Shown here: piece after piece, positions 1-6,438 of the stretch | Numbering within the stretch: the stretch's first letter is position 1 | How the letters are laid out: every line of letters starts with the position of its first letter | Source: Actinomycetota bacterium | GTDB lineage: Bacteria > Actinomycetota > Actinomycetes > Nanopelagicales > Nanopelagicaceae | Length of the DNA stretch: 6,438 nucleotides | Reading direction: 5' to 3' | Assembly: GCA_009698045.1 (NCBI GenBank) | Contig: WLRE01000077.1 | Coordinates: forward strand, 1 to 6,438 | Notes under the pieces: model-generated | The model's database searches: none | Seen by the model: only the letters and a program-made list of their open reading frames with translations | Told to the model about the DNA's origin: nothing | Position numbers and translations under genes: made by a program

Positions 1-1
1 C

Positions 2-118
2 GAACTTATCTTCCCAACTACTGCTACCTATAAGAAGCTCCACGTATTCCGTGGGCTTAATGCATCAGAACAACTCAAGTTCTCAACTGCATTCCAGAAG
101 GTTGCTGGTAACGGATAG
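2..118 (+). CDS. potD: C-terminal end of PotD-like polyamine ABC solute-binding protein (5' partial)
   Basis: An open frame runs in from the left edge and stops at TAG 116–118, giving 38 residues that begin ELIFPTTATYKKL and end KVAGNG. The gene's N-terminus, signal peptide and ligand pocket lie outside the window. The pattern of a TYKKLHVFRGL stretch followed by a polar helix (ASEQLKFSTAFQKV) resembles the last segment of PotD/PotF-family periplasmic binding proteins, where a 'KL..F..L' element precedes the closing helix. The identification rests mainly on position: the next three genes encode the ATPase and both permeases of the same transporter type. The protein would be exported, probably lipid-anchored in an actinobacterium, and would deliver substrate to PotBC. 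Its stop codon overlaps the potA GTG start by one base, so translation is probably coupled. Any related solute-binding protein would fit equally well from this fragment alone. Confidence 0.75.
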   Translation, partial: ELIFPTTATYKKLHVFRGLNASEQLKFSTAFQKVAGNG

Positions 119-1260
119 TGAGCGATGCTTCAACATCCGCAAAAGGAGATCTTCAGCTTCGTAATATCACCAAGACATATGGTGATTTCAATGCAGTTGA
201 TGATTTAACTCTGACTATTCCTGAGGGTTCGTTCTTCGCACTCTTGGGACCATCTGGTTGTGGCAAGACCACAACTTTGCGAATGATTGCTGGTTTGGAA
301 GAGCCAACCGCTGGAACCATCCATGTTGGCTCTACCGAAATAACAGATATGAAGCCGTACCGTCGTCCGGTCAATACCGTCTTTCAGAACTACGCACTTT
401 TTCCCCATCTCTCTATCTTCGAAAACGTGGCTTTCGGACTTCGTCGCCGCGGAATTAAAGATGTGAAAGAACAAGTCGATAAGGTCTTACAGCTAGTTGA
501 ACTGCCACATTTGGCAGAACGAAAGCCAACCCAACTCTCTGGTGGACAGCAACAACGCATTGCCGTAGCACGTGCGATTGTTAACCGCCCCGCACTTCTC
601 TTGCTCGATGAGCCACTCGGCGCGCTCGATCTCAAGTTGCGACGCCAGATGCAGATTGAATTAAAGTGGATTCAAACTGAAGTGGGTCTTACTTTCGTGC
701 ACGTCACCCACGATCAAGAAGAGGCTATGACCATGGCCGACACAATCGCGGTGATGAATGAGGGACGGATCGAACAGATGGGTACACCAGCGGATTTGTA
801 TGACAATCCGCAGACAGCATTTGTTGCAAACTTCTTAGGGCAGTCCAATCTTATTAAGGGCAATGTAGTGGCCACCGACGGGGATTCTCACACCGTTGAT
901 CTCTTCGGTCAAAAAGTGAAGGTGAACAAGAATCGTTCTGTTGCAAGAGATTCCTCCATTCTTTTTGGAATTCGTCCAGAGAAGATTCGTATTCAAGAGA
1001 ATTCACATACAAATTCTGGTTGCGTTCTAGAAGGTGGAACGATCGTAGATGTCTCTTATATTGGAGTAAGTACTCAGTACCAAGTAGAAATGCCTTGGGG
1101 ACAAGAGTTGATGGTCTTCGAGCAGAACGACGATGGAATCCCACCACTTGCAAAAGGTGATTCAGTTAAATTGTCATGGGAGCCGGTCTTCTCCTTTGGA
1201 CTCAATGGCCATGAAGATGCATCCGCTGGATCTGAAGTAAATCCCACTGAGGACGAATAA
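118..1260 (+). CDS. potA: Spermidine/putrescine-type ABC transporter ATP-binding protein PotA
   Basis: This is the cytoplasmic ATPase that powers the PotBC channel. At 380 residues it matches the usual PotA length (E. coli PotA is 378). The nucleotide-binding domain covers about residues 12–243 and is complete: Walker A GPSGCGKTT at 44–52, Q-loop Gln90, signature LSGGQQQR at 140–147, Walker B LLLLDE at 160–165, D-loop GALD at 168–171 and H-loop His198. Residues from about 245 to 365 form the C-terminal TOBE-type regulatory region; an acidic tail follows. The start is GTG at 118, sharing one base with the upstream stop, and no other start lies before the first beta strand. There is no strong Shine-Dalgarno sequence, which fits translational coupling. 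The ATPase alone cannot separate polyamine importers from Fe3+, maltose or other importers of the same class. The assignment comes from the PotB and PotC permeases that follow. Confidence 0.93.
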   Translation: MSDASTSAKGDLQLRNITKTYGDFNAVDDLTLTIPEGSFFALLGPSGCGKTTTLRMIAGLEEPTAGTIHVGSTEITDMKPYRRPVNTVFQNYALFPHLSIFENVAFGLRRRGIKDVKEQVDKVLQLVELPHLAERKPTQLSGGQQQRIAVARAIVNRPALLLLDEPLGALDLKLRRQMQIELKWIQTEVGLTFVHVTHDQEEAMTMADTIAVMNEGRIEQMGTPADLYDNPQTAFVANFLGQSNLIKGNVVATDGDSHTVDLFGQKVKVNKNRSVARDSSILFGIRPEKIRIQENSHTNSGCVLEGGTIVDVSYIGVSTQYQVEMPWGQELMVFEQNDDGIPPLAKGDSVKLSWEPVFSFGLNGHEDASAGSEVNPTEDE

Positions 1261-1263
1261 AGA

Positions 1264-2157
1264 GTGGTTGCAATTGCTCGTAAATCTGGTGGTGCAAATC
1301 CGCTAGATTCATTACGCCAGAAAGTGGCAATGCCTTATTTGCTATTACTTCCGGGCATGCTCTGGCTAATCATTTTCTTTCTCTCTCCGATTCTGACTCT
1401 GGTTAGTACATCCACAAAGGTTCCCGGTATGGGAATCGGTGAGTTCGTTCAGGAATATCGCTGGGCAAATTATTGGGATGCAATCACAGCGATGCAGACT
1501 CAATTCATTCGTACATTTTTCTACGCGATAATTGCAACACTTCTAGCCCTAGCAATCTCATACCCGCTTGCGTATGCCATCGCCTTTAAATCTGGCCGTT
1601 GGAAAAATGTACTTCTCGTTCTTGTGGTTGCGCCATTCTTCTGTTCATTTATTCTTCGCACAATTGCTTGGCGTCAGATCTTGGCTCAAGATGGAATTGT
1701 CTTCAAAACCTTAGAGTTCCTCCACCTGATTTCACCTGACACTCGATTGACCTCTAGCGCCTTTGCGGTTGTTACTGGACTTGCATATAACTTCCTGCCT
1801 TTCATGACGCTGCCGCTCTATGCCAGCTTGGAACGGATTGATCCTCGCACGATGGAAGCATCTGGAGATCTTTATGCGAATGGAATAACTACCTTTCGCA
1901 AAGTGACTCTTCCGCTCTCGATGCCAGGCGTTGTTGCTGGCACGCTGCTCACCTTTATTCCAGCAGCAGGCGATTTTGTGAATGCTCAAATTTTAGGTAA
2001 TCCAAGTACAACTATGATCGGCAATGTTATTAATGCGCAGTACTTGCAGACCACAAATTATCCATTGGCAGCAACTCTCTCCTTTATTCTCATGATTGCA
2101 ATCTTAATCATCGTTCTGGTCTACATCCGCAAATCTGGAACGGATGAACTCGTATGA
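1264..2157 (+). CDS. potB: Polyamine-type ABC transporter permease PotB
   Basis: This is one of the two integral membrane subunits forming the translocation path (297 residues; E. coli PotB is slightly shorter). Hydrophobic segments are visible at about 24–46, 84–108, 115–137, 164–188, 222–243 and 268–287, giving the expected six. The cytoplasmic EAA coupling loop, which docks onto PotA, spans about 197–221 and reads EASGDLYANGITTFRKVTLP followed by LSMPG. The following GTLLTFIPAAGDF stretch (226–238) is typical of the PotB/COG1176 group rather than of sugar permeases. The usual glycine six residues after the EAA glutamate is Tyr204. The start is GTG at 1264, three bases after the potA stop, with a GAGG at 1249–1252 as a loosely spaced possible ribosome binding site. 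The 3' end overlaps potC by four bases (ATGA). Confidence 0.92.
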   Translation: MVAIARKSGGANPLDSLRQKVAMPYLLLLPGMLWLIIFFLSPILTLVSTSTKVPGMGIGEFVQEYRWANYWDAITAMQTQFIRTFFYAIIATLLALAISYPLAYAIAFKSGRWKNVLLVLVVAPFFCSFILRTIAWRQILAQDGIVFKTLEFLHLISPDTRLTSSAFAVVTGLAYNFLPFMTLPLYASLERIDPRTMEASGDLYANGITTFRKVTLPLSMPGVVAGTLLTFIPAAGDFVNAQILGNPSTTMIGNVINAQYLQTTNYPLAATLSFILMIAILIIVLVYIRKSGTDELV

Positions 2158-2951
2158 AAAAATTCAATCGCTGGTTCGGCAAGAATCTCATTCGCATTTA
2201 TGCGGTCATGGGCTTTACCTATCTCTTTATTCCGATTGTTTACACCTTCGTCTTCTCCTTTAATGATTATGTCCGAAGCAATTTAGTATGGCGAGGATTC
2301 ACCTTTGATAACTGGACAGATCCATGTGCGCCACTCGATATCTGCCCAGCCCTTGGCAACTCCATCAAGATTGGCCTGATAGCGACAGCGGGAGCGACAC
2401 TTTTAGGAACACTTATTGCCTTTGCGCTCGCACGCTATGCATTCAAAGGTCGTGGAATTGTTAACACTTTAATCTTCTTGCCGATGGCGACTCCTGAGCT
2501 GGTTCTTGGCGCATCACTTCTTACGATGTTCCTCGACCTCGGATTTAATCCTGGTTTCTGGACGATAGTGATTGCTCACGTGATGTTCTGCATCTCCTTC
2601 GTCGTTGTCACTGTTAAAGCGCGTATCGCTTCGCTCGATCCACGCCTGGAACAAGCTGCTATGGATCTCTATGCCAACGAGGCCGAAACATTCCGCCGAG
2701 TCACGCTGCCATTGGTTGCACCCGGTATTGCAGGTGGTGCACTTCTCGCGTTTAGCCTCTCCTTCGACGACTTCATCATCACTAATTTCAACTCTGGTAC
2801 AACAATCACCTTCCCGTTGTACGTCTATACCCATGCTGAACGCGGCCTGCCAGCTCAGGCCAATGTCATCGGCGTCTCGATGTTCCTTTTGGCTCTCTTC
2901 GTTGTCCTAGCCGGACAGTTCGTGGGTAGGAAACGCAAGGTAAGCGCGTAA
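2154..2951 (+). CDS. potC: Polyamine-type ABC transporter permease PotC
   Basis: This is the second membrane subunit, 265 residues against 264 for E. coli PotC. Six hydrophobic segments lie at about 14–36, 71–97, 103–127, 136–157, 190–210 and 237–257. The EAA loop (166–191) reads EQAAMDLYANEAETFRRVTLP, then LVAPG; the canonical glycine is Tyr173, as in the partner PotB. The SFDDF motif at 203–207 is characteristic of PotC-family (COG1177) permeases. The first extracytoplasmic loop carries two cysteines, Cys58 and Cys64, just before the second membrane segment. They could form a disulfide, which is inference. The ATG start sits inside the potB stop (ATGA), a classic coupling overlap. With PotA, PotB and the upstream binding protein it makes a complete importer. 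Exact substrate (putrescine, spermidine, agmatine or a related cation) is not readable from the permease. Confidence 0.92.
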   Translation: MKKFNRWFGKNLIRIYAVMGFTYLFIPIVYTFVFSFNDYVRSNLVWRGFTFDNWTDPCAPLDICPALGNSIKIGLIATAGATLLGTLIAFALARYAFKGRGIVNTLIFLPMATPELVLGASLLTMFLDLGFNPGFWTIVIAHVMFCISFVVVTVKARIASLDPRLEQAAMDLYANEAETFRRVTLPLVAPGIAGGALLAFSLSFDDFIITNFNSGTTITFPLYVYTHAERGLPAQANVIGVSMFLLALFVVLAGQFVGRKRKVSA

Positions 2952-2960
2952 TCTTTAGCC

Positions 2961-3959
2961 ATGGTTAATCACGGCAATATGTATGGTCCCCGCTTTACCT
3001 TTCTCGGTATTCCTGAGTGCGACCTCGATATCCCATCTACCTTTGCCGGCGCTGATGTAGTAATTCTTGGCGCACCTATCGATAGCGGAACTTCACACCG
3101 ATCCGGCGCGAAGATGGGTCCAATGGCAATTCGTGCTGGTGATTATTTGCCACATGATGCAGAGCGTCCACATATGTCATTGCGCGTAGATGCACTTCAA
3201 GAGTTAAAGATTTTTGATGCGGGCGATTTATTGATGCCCGGGGGAGACCTCACTGCTTCGCTGAAAGTCTTGGAAGAAGCGACCGAGAAGATCTCTCGGG
3301 CAGGAGCAATTCCAGTTGTACTCGGTGGAGATCATTCAATCGCCTCTGCCGATGTTGCCGGAATTGCACATCATCGAGGTGCGGGCAAAATTTCAATGAT
3401 TCACTTTGATGCGCATGCTGACACGGGTGAATCTCAATTTGGAGCACTTGTCGGCCACGGAACACCTATGCGGCGCCTTATCGATTCTGGTGCAGTGCGC
3501 GGTGATCGTTTCTTACAGTTAGGACTTCGTGGTTACTGGCCCGATGATGCAACTCTCAAGTGGATGCGCGATCAAGGGATGCGTTCATATGAGATGACAG
3601 AGATTCATCACCGTGGAATGAAAGACGTTCTCGATGAATCTTTTGCAACACTCACTAATGGATGCGATGGCGTTTTCTTATCGGTAGATATCGATGTAGT
3701 CGACCCTGGTATGGCGCCGGGTACTGGCACTCCCGAACCTGGTGGAATGACCAGCCGTGAACTTCTTGAGGCAGTACGTCGTATTTGTCTAGAGCTACCC
3801 ATAGTCGGTATCGATATTGTTGAAGTCGCTCCTGCATATGACTCAGCAGATATAACTGCAATCTTAGCTAACCGCGTTGTCCTTGAAGCGCTCAGCGCAA
3901 TTACACTCCGCAAAAAGGGTGGCACATATTCACCCGTGCGCAATCTCTTGGATCGCTAA
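2961..3959 (+). CDS. speB: Agmatinase-family ureohydrolase (agmatinase or related guanidino-compound hydrolase)
   Basis: This is a cytoplasmic binuclear-manganese hydrolase of the arginase/agmatinase superfamily that removes urea from a guanidino group. Agmatine to putrescine plus urea is the most likely reaction. At 332 residues it is slightly longer than E. coli SpeB (306). All six metal ligands are present: His125 (GGDHS), Asp150, His152 and Asp154 (FDAHAD), and Asp243 and Asp245 (SVDIDVVDP). His166 in GHGTPMRR corresponds to the catalytic-shuttle histidine, and Glu288 lies in IVEVAP. The PGTGTPEPGG segment at 253–262 and the twelve-residue spacing from Asp154 to His166 fit agmatinase, guanidinobutyrase and proclavaminate-amidinohydrolase relatives rather than true arginase. 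It lies nine bases after potC, which suggests it processes what the transporter imports. The ATG at 2961 has no Shine-Dalgarno sequence; Met7 (2979) is a possible alternative start. Family confidence is high; substrate confidence is moderate. Confidence 0.85.
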   Translation: MVNHGNMYGPRFTFLGIPECDLDIPSTFAGADVVILGAPIDSGTSHRSGAKMGPMAIRAGDYLPHDAERPHMSLRVDALQELKIFDAGDLLMPGGDLTASLKVLEEATEKISRAGAIPVVLGGDHSIASADVAGIAHHRGAGKISMIHFDAHADTGESQFGALVGHGTPMRRLIDSGAVRGDRFLQLGLRGYWPDDATLKWMRDQGMRSYEMTEIHHRGMKDVLDESFATLTNGCDGVFLSVDIDVVDPGMAPGTGTPEPGGMTSRELLEAVRRICLELPIVGIDIVEVAPAYDSADITAILANRVVLEALSAITLRKKGGTYSPVRNLLDR

Positions 3960-3965
3960 CTCTTT

Positions 3966-5114
3966 ATGACACAGAAAAGAATTGTCATATTAGGTTCGAC
4001 TGGATCTATCGGCGTACAGGCACTTGAAATTGTTGCTGCCAACACGCATCACTTCCGGGTCGTCGGAATTAGCGCAGGCTCAGGCAACCTCGAACTCTTG
4101 ATGAAGCAAGCTGAAGAATTTGGCGTGCCGGTAGTTGGCACAACTGCTACTCAAGCTGAAGCTATGCGCTTTGCTCTTTCGGATGAGGTAGAAGTAATCG
4201 ATGGCGCCGATGCTTCAGCAGAGATTGCATCTCTGGAATGTGACATCGTGCTCAACGCAATCAACGGTTCTATCGGATTAGCTCCTACGCTTGCCGCCTT
4301 GAAAGCTGGCAACACGGTAGCTCTGGCAAATAAAGAATCTCTTGTGGCCGGTGGCGACTTGGTGATGGCCTACGGCGCGGATCGCATTATTCCGGTGGAC
4401 TCTGAACATTCTGCGCTCTATCAATGCATGCTCTCTGGAAAGCGATCAGAGATTTCTCAAGTGATTTTGACGGCAAGCGGTGGTCCATTTAGAGATCGCA
4501 CTGATCTTTCAGATATCACAGTGGCCGAAGCTCTTGCGCATCCCACCTGGGCGATGGGACCAGTTGTTACGGTCAATTCAGCGACGTTGATGAACAAGGG
4601 TTTGGAAATTATCGAAGCTCATTATCTCTTTGATTTACCGTATTCACAGATTCAAGCAGTAGTTCATCCTCAATCGGTGGTGCATTCGATGGTGGAGTTC
4701 ATCGACGGTTCTACTATCGCTCAATTGAGTCCACCGAACATGAAGGGTCCAATTGGTTACGCCCTTACTCATCCACATCGCCATGCGAAGATAACGCCAC
4801 CCATGAATTGGAGTGCATCACATACATGGACTTTTGCGCCGATCGACGCCGTACGTTTTCCTGCAATCTCCCTTGCTAAACATTGCGGCGAACTAGGTGG
4901 AGGAGCTACCGCCATATTTAATGCAGCAAACGAGGTAGCGGTTGAAGCTTTCCTCGGAGCGCGCTTGTCCTTCAATAAGATCTTTACAATCGTAGAAAAG
5001 ACTGTGAATTCACTCGCATCCGGCCCACTTTCGGTCCGAGACTTGGATGATGTCAGTAGATTAGAGAAGGATGCGCGAGACTTAGCCCACCGACTTCTCC
5101 AGGAGAGTGCATGA
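3966..5114 (+). CDS. dxr: 1-deoxy-D-xylulose 5-phosphate reductoisomerase
   Basis: Dxr (IspC) converts 1-deoxy-D-xylulose 5-phosphate to 2-C-methyl-D-erythritol 4-phosphate with NADPH. This is the committed step of the MEP isoprenoid pathway and the target of fosmidomycin. The 382-residue protein is full length (E. coli has 398). It opens with the Rossmann motif GSTGSIG at 10–16, followed by ANKES at 121–125. Metal ligands are Asp145 and Glu147 in VDSEHSA and Glu214 in MNKGLEIIEAHYLF (E. coli Asp150, Glu152, Glu231). The active-site flap HPTWAMG is at 192–198, and SGGPFR at 171–176 is the phosphate/substrate loop. The C-terminal helical domain includes the FNAANE motif at 318–323. The ATG at 3966 follows the ureohydrolase stop by six bases and has no recognisable Shine-Dalgarno sequence. 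The next residue, Thr, leads directly into the first beta strand, so this start is well placed. The gene overlaps the downstream protease by four bases. Confidence 0.97.
   Translation: MTQKRIVILGSTGSIGVQALEIVAANTHHFRVVGISAGSGNLELLMKQAEEFGVPVVGTTATQAEAMRFALSDEVEVIDGADASAEIASLECDIVLNAINGSIGLAPTLAALKAGNTVALANKESLVAGGDLVMAYGADRIIPVDSEHSALYQCMLSGKRSEISQVILTASGGPFRDRTDLSDITVAEALAHPTWAMGPVVTVNSATLMNKGLEIIEAHYLFDLPYSQIQAVVHPQSVVHSMVEFIDGSTIAQLSPPNMKGPIGYALTHPHRHAKITPPMNWSASHTWTFAPIDAVRFPAISLAKHCGELGGGATAIFNAANEVAVEAFLGARLSFNKIFTIVEKTVNSLASGPLSVRDLDDVSRLEKDARDLAHRLLQESA
5101..5105 (+). promoter_or_regulatory. Shine-Dalgarno sequence for the site-2 protease gene
   Basis: AGGAG lies five bases before the ATG at 5111, inside the last codons of dxr. 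It is the clearest ribosome binding site in the window. It supports the start that gives the short Met-Asn-Ala leader into the first membrane helix, and shows that the protease can be initiated independently despite the ATGA overlap. Confidence 0.6.
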
Positions 5115-6307
5115 ACGCATTAGGAATTATTGGTTTTGTTTTAGCGCTTCTCATCTCTGTGATGATTCACGAGGCAGGTCACTTCGTGACTGCTCGTCAT
5201 TACGGCATGAAGGTGACTGAATTCTTCTTAGGCTTTGGACAGCGGTTATGGTCATTTCGCCGAGGCGAGACTGAGTTCGGAATTAAGGCGATCCCTGCTG
5301 GTGGATACTGCCGAATTGTTGGAATGTCAGTACACGAGCACCTCACTGAAGAAGAGAAACCTCGCGCCTTCTATATTGCATCCGCTCCTAAGCGACTGGT
5401 CGTTCTTGGCGCAGGATCATTCCTTCACTTTGTACTCGGCTTCCTGATTCTCTTTGTCTTGCTCGCCGGTGTCGGAACAACTGCTGTCACCTCAACGGTT
5501 TCAGAAGTTTCCAAGTGCTTAACTCCAGCAGATCAAGCAACCTTTGTATGTGCTGCCTCAGATAAGCCATCTCCTGCTCTCGTTGCCGGCATCCAAGCAG
5601 AGGATGAAATCGTCGCTATTAATGGCAACGAGATTAAGCAGTGGAGCGATGCTGTGCTCAAGATTCGTGCATCGGCTAATCGCACCTTACTCATCACAGT
5701 AAAGCGCAACGGTGAGCTCATTCAGTTGCGAGTCACTCCGGAAGAGCATCTTCTTAACGGAACGAAAATTGGCCAAATTGGTGTGATCAATAGACTCGGT
5801 AATCAACGACAGAATCCGTTGGATGCGCTAACAAATTCTGCTGATATCACACGACAATTATTGAAGAGCAGCGTTACTTCACTCTTCTCGCTTCCAACAA
5901 AGATTGTGCCGCTCGTTCGTCAGACATTTGGGCAAGAGAAGCGTGATGCAGAAGGTCTGGTCGGAGTGGTCGGCGTTGCTCGTGTAAGTGGCCAGACCGC
6001 AAGTAGTCCGCGGTTAGATGCGCCAGAGAAGATTGCAACCTTCCTGTTGATTGTTGCAAGCCTAAATATCTTTGTCGGTGTCTTTAACTTACTTCCGTTG
6101 CTACCACTAGATGGCGGTCATATGGCCGTGGCGATTGCTGATGGAATTCGTAGCTTCTGGGCAATACGCCGAGGAAGAGAGAAACCAGCCCCGATTGATG
6201 TTGAAAAACTCACACCAATCACCATCGTGGTCTTTGTTCTGCTCGCAGCCCTTTCATTATTGCTCCTTGCCGCAGACATCTTCAATCCTGTACAACTCAA
6301 TTTATAA
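5111..6307 (+). CDS. rip1: RseP/Rip1-type site-2 intramembrane zinc metalloprotease
   Basis: This is an M50-family membrane protease that cuts transmembrane substrates within the bilayer. In mycobacteria the homologue Rip1 (Rv2869c) cleaves anti-sigma factors and other membrane proteins. It has 398 residues against about 404 for Rip1. The zinc motif HEAGH is at 20–24 in the first membrane helix (His20, Glu21, His24). The conserved EFFLGFG (37–43) and the GETEFGIKAIPAGGY region (52–66) follow. The second membrane segment is about 94–121. An extracytoplasmic PDZ domain covers about 130–215, with the AGIQAEDEIVAINGNEI core at 159–175. The third zinc ligand Asp334 lies in NLLPLLPLDGGH (326–337), and the last membrane helix is about 368–389. 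Cys136 and Cys147 precede the PDZ core and could form a disulfide (inference). It overlaps dxr by four bases and is followed 20 bases later by ispG, the standard actinobacterial order. The native substrate cannot be told from the sequence. Confidence 0.95.
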   Translation: MNALGIIGFVLALLISVMIHEAGHFVTARHYGMKVTEFFLGFGQRLWSFRRGETEFGIKAIPAGGYCRIVGMSVHEHLTEEEKPRAFYIASAPKRLVVLGAGSFLHFVLGFLILFVLLAGVGTTAVTSTVSEVSKCLTPADQATFVCAASDKPSPALVAGIQAEDEIVAINGNEIKQWSDAVLKIRASANRTLLITVKRNGELIQLRVTPEEHLLNGTKIGQIGVINRLGNQRQNPLDALTNSADITRQLLKSSVTSLFSLPTKIVPLVRQTFGQEKRDAEGLVGVVGVARVSGQTASSPRLDAPEKIATFLLIVASLNIFVGVFNLLPLLPLDGGHMAVAIADGIRSFWAIRRGREKPAPIDVEKLTPITIVVFVLLAALSLLLLAADIFNPVQLNL

Positions 6308-6327
6308 AGTTAGGGCAGAATACGGAC

Positions 6328-6438
6328 ATGGTTAATCTTGGAATGCCTTCAGCGCCACCTCCAACTCTCGCGCCTCGTCGCAAGAGTAAGCAGCTCAAAG
6401 TAGGAAGTGTTCTAGTTGGTGGAGATGCCCCAGTCTCA
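6328..6438 (+). CDS. ispG: 4-hydroxy-3-methylbut-2-enyl diphosphate synthase IspG (N-terminal part, cut by window end)
   Basis: An ATG at 6328 opens a frame of 37 codons that runs off the right edge without a stop. The translation begins MVNLGMPSAPPPTLAPRR and continues with KQLKVGSVLVGGDAPVS. This closely parallels the N-terminus of mycobacterial GcpE/IspG, which has the same GMP..P.PTLAPRR leader followed by a Q-L-x-V-G-x-V-x-V-G strand and a D-x-P-V-S turn. IspG is a [4Fe-4S] enzyme that reduces methylerythritol cyclodiphosphate to HMBPP late in the MEP pathway. The iron-sulfur cysteines lie beyond the window, so integrity cannot be judged. It follows the protease stop by 20 bases. An AGGG at 6312–6315 is rather far from the start (12 bases) for a good ribosome binding site. 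Confidence 0.93.
   Translation, partial: MVNLGMPSAPPPTLAPRRKSKQLKVGSVLVGGDAPVS

Noticed and set aside
141..150. AAAAGGAGAT as a ribosome binding site for a later potA start
   Set aside because: No in-frame ATG, GTG or TTG follows at usable spacing, and a later start would remove the first strand of the ATPase domain.
854..1153. Minus-strand open frame of 99 codons opposite potA
   Set aside because: It is a shadow of the conserved PotA reading frame; there is no family resemblance and no intergenic space for its own signals.
2514..2834. Minus-strand open frame of 106 codons opposite potC
   Set aside because: It is antisense to the PotC membrane segments and EAA loop; its charged, low-complexity composition follows from the opposite strand.
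3608..3943. Minus-strand open frame of 111 codons opposite the ureohydrolase
   Set aside because: It lies wholly inside a gene with full catalytic motifs, has serine/arginine/threonine-rich composition typical of antisense translation, no recognisable domain and no ribosome site.
6308..6327. Terminator between the protease gene and ispG
   Set aside because: Twenty bases with no inverted repeat and no T-run, so read-through is expected.
6111..6335. Plus-strand open frame of 74 codons spanning the end of the protease gene and the gap
   Set aside because: It overlaps the conserved zinc-ligand motif and last helix of the protease in another frame, and has no recognisable content.

Overview
The window is a single, tightly packed, plus-strand gene string from an actinobacterium. 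The best evidence for this is the order dxr – site-2 protease – ispG, which matches Mycobacterium tuberculosis Rv2870c–Rv2869c–Rv2868c, together with an IspG N-terminus of the mycobacterial type (GMP..P.PTLAPRR). Base composition looks roughly balanced (about half G+C by eye) and intergenic gaps are only a few bases. That suggests a streamlined, lower-GC actinobacterium, for example the freshwater acI/Nanopelagicales type. The phylum is well supported; the lineage is a guess.

Left half (1–2951): a polyamine-type ABC importer. The window opens in the last 38 codons of a PotD-like solute-binding protein. It continues with the ATPase PotA (118–1260), permease PotB (1264–2157) and permease PotC (2154–2951). 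Successive genes overlap by 1 base, are 3 bases apart, and overlap by 4 bases.

Middle (2961–3959): an intact binuclear-manganese ureohydrolase of the agmatinase/guanidinobutyrase family, 9 bases after potC. Placed behind the importer, it probably cleaves an imported guanidino compound into an amine plus urea. Agmatine to putrescine is the default reading, but the exact substrate cannot be settled from sequence.

Right half (3966–6438): housekeeping genes. Dxr catalyses the first committed step of the MEP isoprenoid pathway. It is followed, with a 4-base overlap, by a RseP/Rip1-type intramembrane metalloprotease. After a 20-base gap comes the start of ispG (37 codons), a late MEP enzyme, cut by the window end.

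The six complete genes keep all catalytic motifs I checked, and no pseudogene, mobile element, RNA gene, CRISPR array or clear terminator is visible. No gene-free stretch exceeds 20 bases. I see no previously undescribed system. The points worth checking are the junction of a polyamine/guanidino uptake-and-hydrolysis cassette with the isoprenoid block, the substrate of the ureohydrolase, a shared Gly-to-Tyr change in both permease coupling motifs, and starts without Shine-Dalgarno sequences.
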